Made by a program: the position numbers and the translations under genes. Positions 5,250-5,252 of a stretch of DNA of 5,252 nucleotides are shown one piece after another. Under the pieces are notes generated by a model that did no database searches, was not told where the DNA came from, and was given only the letters and a program-made list of their open reading frames with translations. Position 1 is the first letter of the stretch. Each line of letters starts with the position of its first letter. The stretch comes from JASHVB01 sp049522565. Lineage in GTDB: Bacteria > Pseudomonadota > Alphaproteobacteria > Acetobacterales > Acetobacteraceae. Where the stretch lies: NCBI GenBank assembly GCA_049522565.1, contig JBEKNT010000515.1, positions 1-5,252 of the forward strand, given 5' to 3'.

Positions 5250-5252
5250 CTA

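Overview
This is a GC-rich window with four clear protein-coding genes of bacterial housekeeping or metabolic type, one more standalone enzyme gene, and one decayed recombinase gene. The combination of a LON-domain protein, a small Trm112/UPF0434 protein and a DUF971 protein in one tight operon, together with the high GC and strong Shine-Dalgarno sites, suggests a Gram-negative alphaproteobacterium. Rhodospirillales/Acetobacteraceae is my best guess, but it is an inference from gene content, not a demonstrated assignment.

Layout, left to right. (1) Positions 9-1013, minus strand: a very close relative of mycobacterial F420-dependent glucose-6-phosphate dehydrogenase, with every active-site residue I know of conserved. 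Its start is a GTG set by a good ribosome binding site. (2) Positions 1097-1129: a Rho-independent terminator for the upstream gene, with a weak candidate promoter for fgd (1043-1071) beyond it. (3) Positions 1137-2699, minus: a freestanding amino-acid adenylation enzyme, DltA/NRPS-like, with no carrier-protein, condensation or Dlt partner in the window. (4) Positions 2713-3138: noncoding DNA with a TTGACA-type minus-strand promoter candidate embedded in CGATTGG/CAATCG repeats, plus short hairpins and repeats. (5) Positions 3149-3777, plus: a tyrosine recombinase pseudogene of the kind often carried with IS91-like elements, broken by three frame changes and lacking its C-terminal catalytic part. 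(6) Positions 3778-4009: no gene; a cluster of stem-loops, the last of which may terminate the operon on the right. (7) Positions 4010-5249, minus: a three-gene operon read from right to left (LON substrate-binding domain protein, Trm112-like protein, DUF971 protein), with an 11-nt gap and a 1-nt stop/start overlap.

The left block (adenylating enzyme and FGD) and the right block (conserved operon) are unrelated in function and are separated by the recombinase remnant, so the middle looks like an old insertion site between accessory metabolism and core genes. FGD would supply reduced F420 to F420-dependent reductases; no F420 biosynthesis gene lies in the window. I see no convincing evidence for a wholly new multi-gene system. 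The most notable items are the FGD outside its classical actinobacterial setting and the orphan adenylation enzyme next to it.
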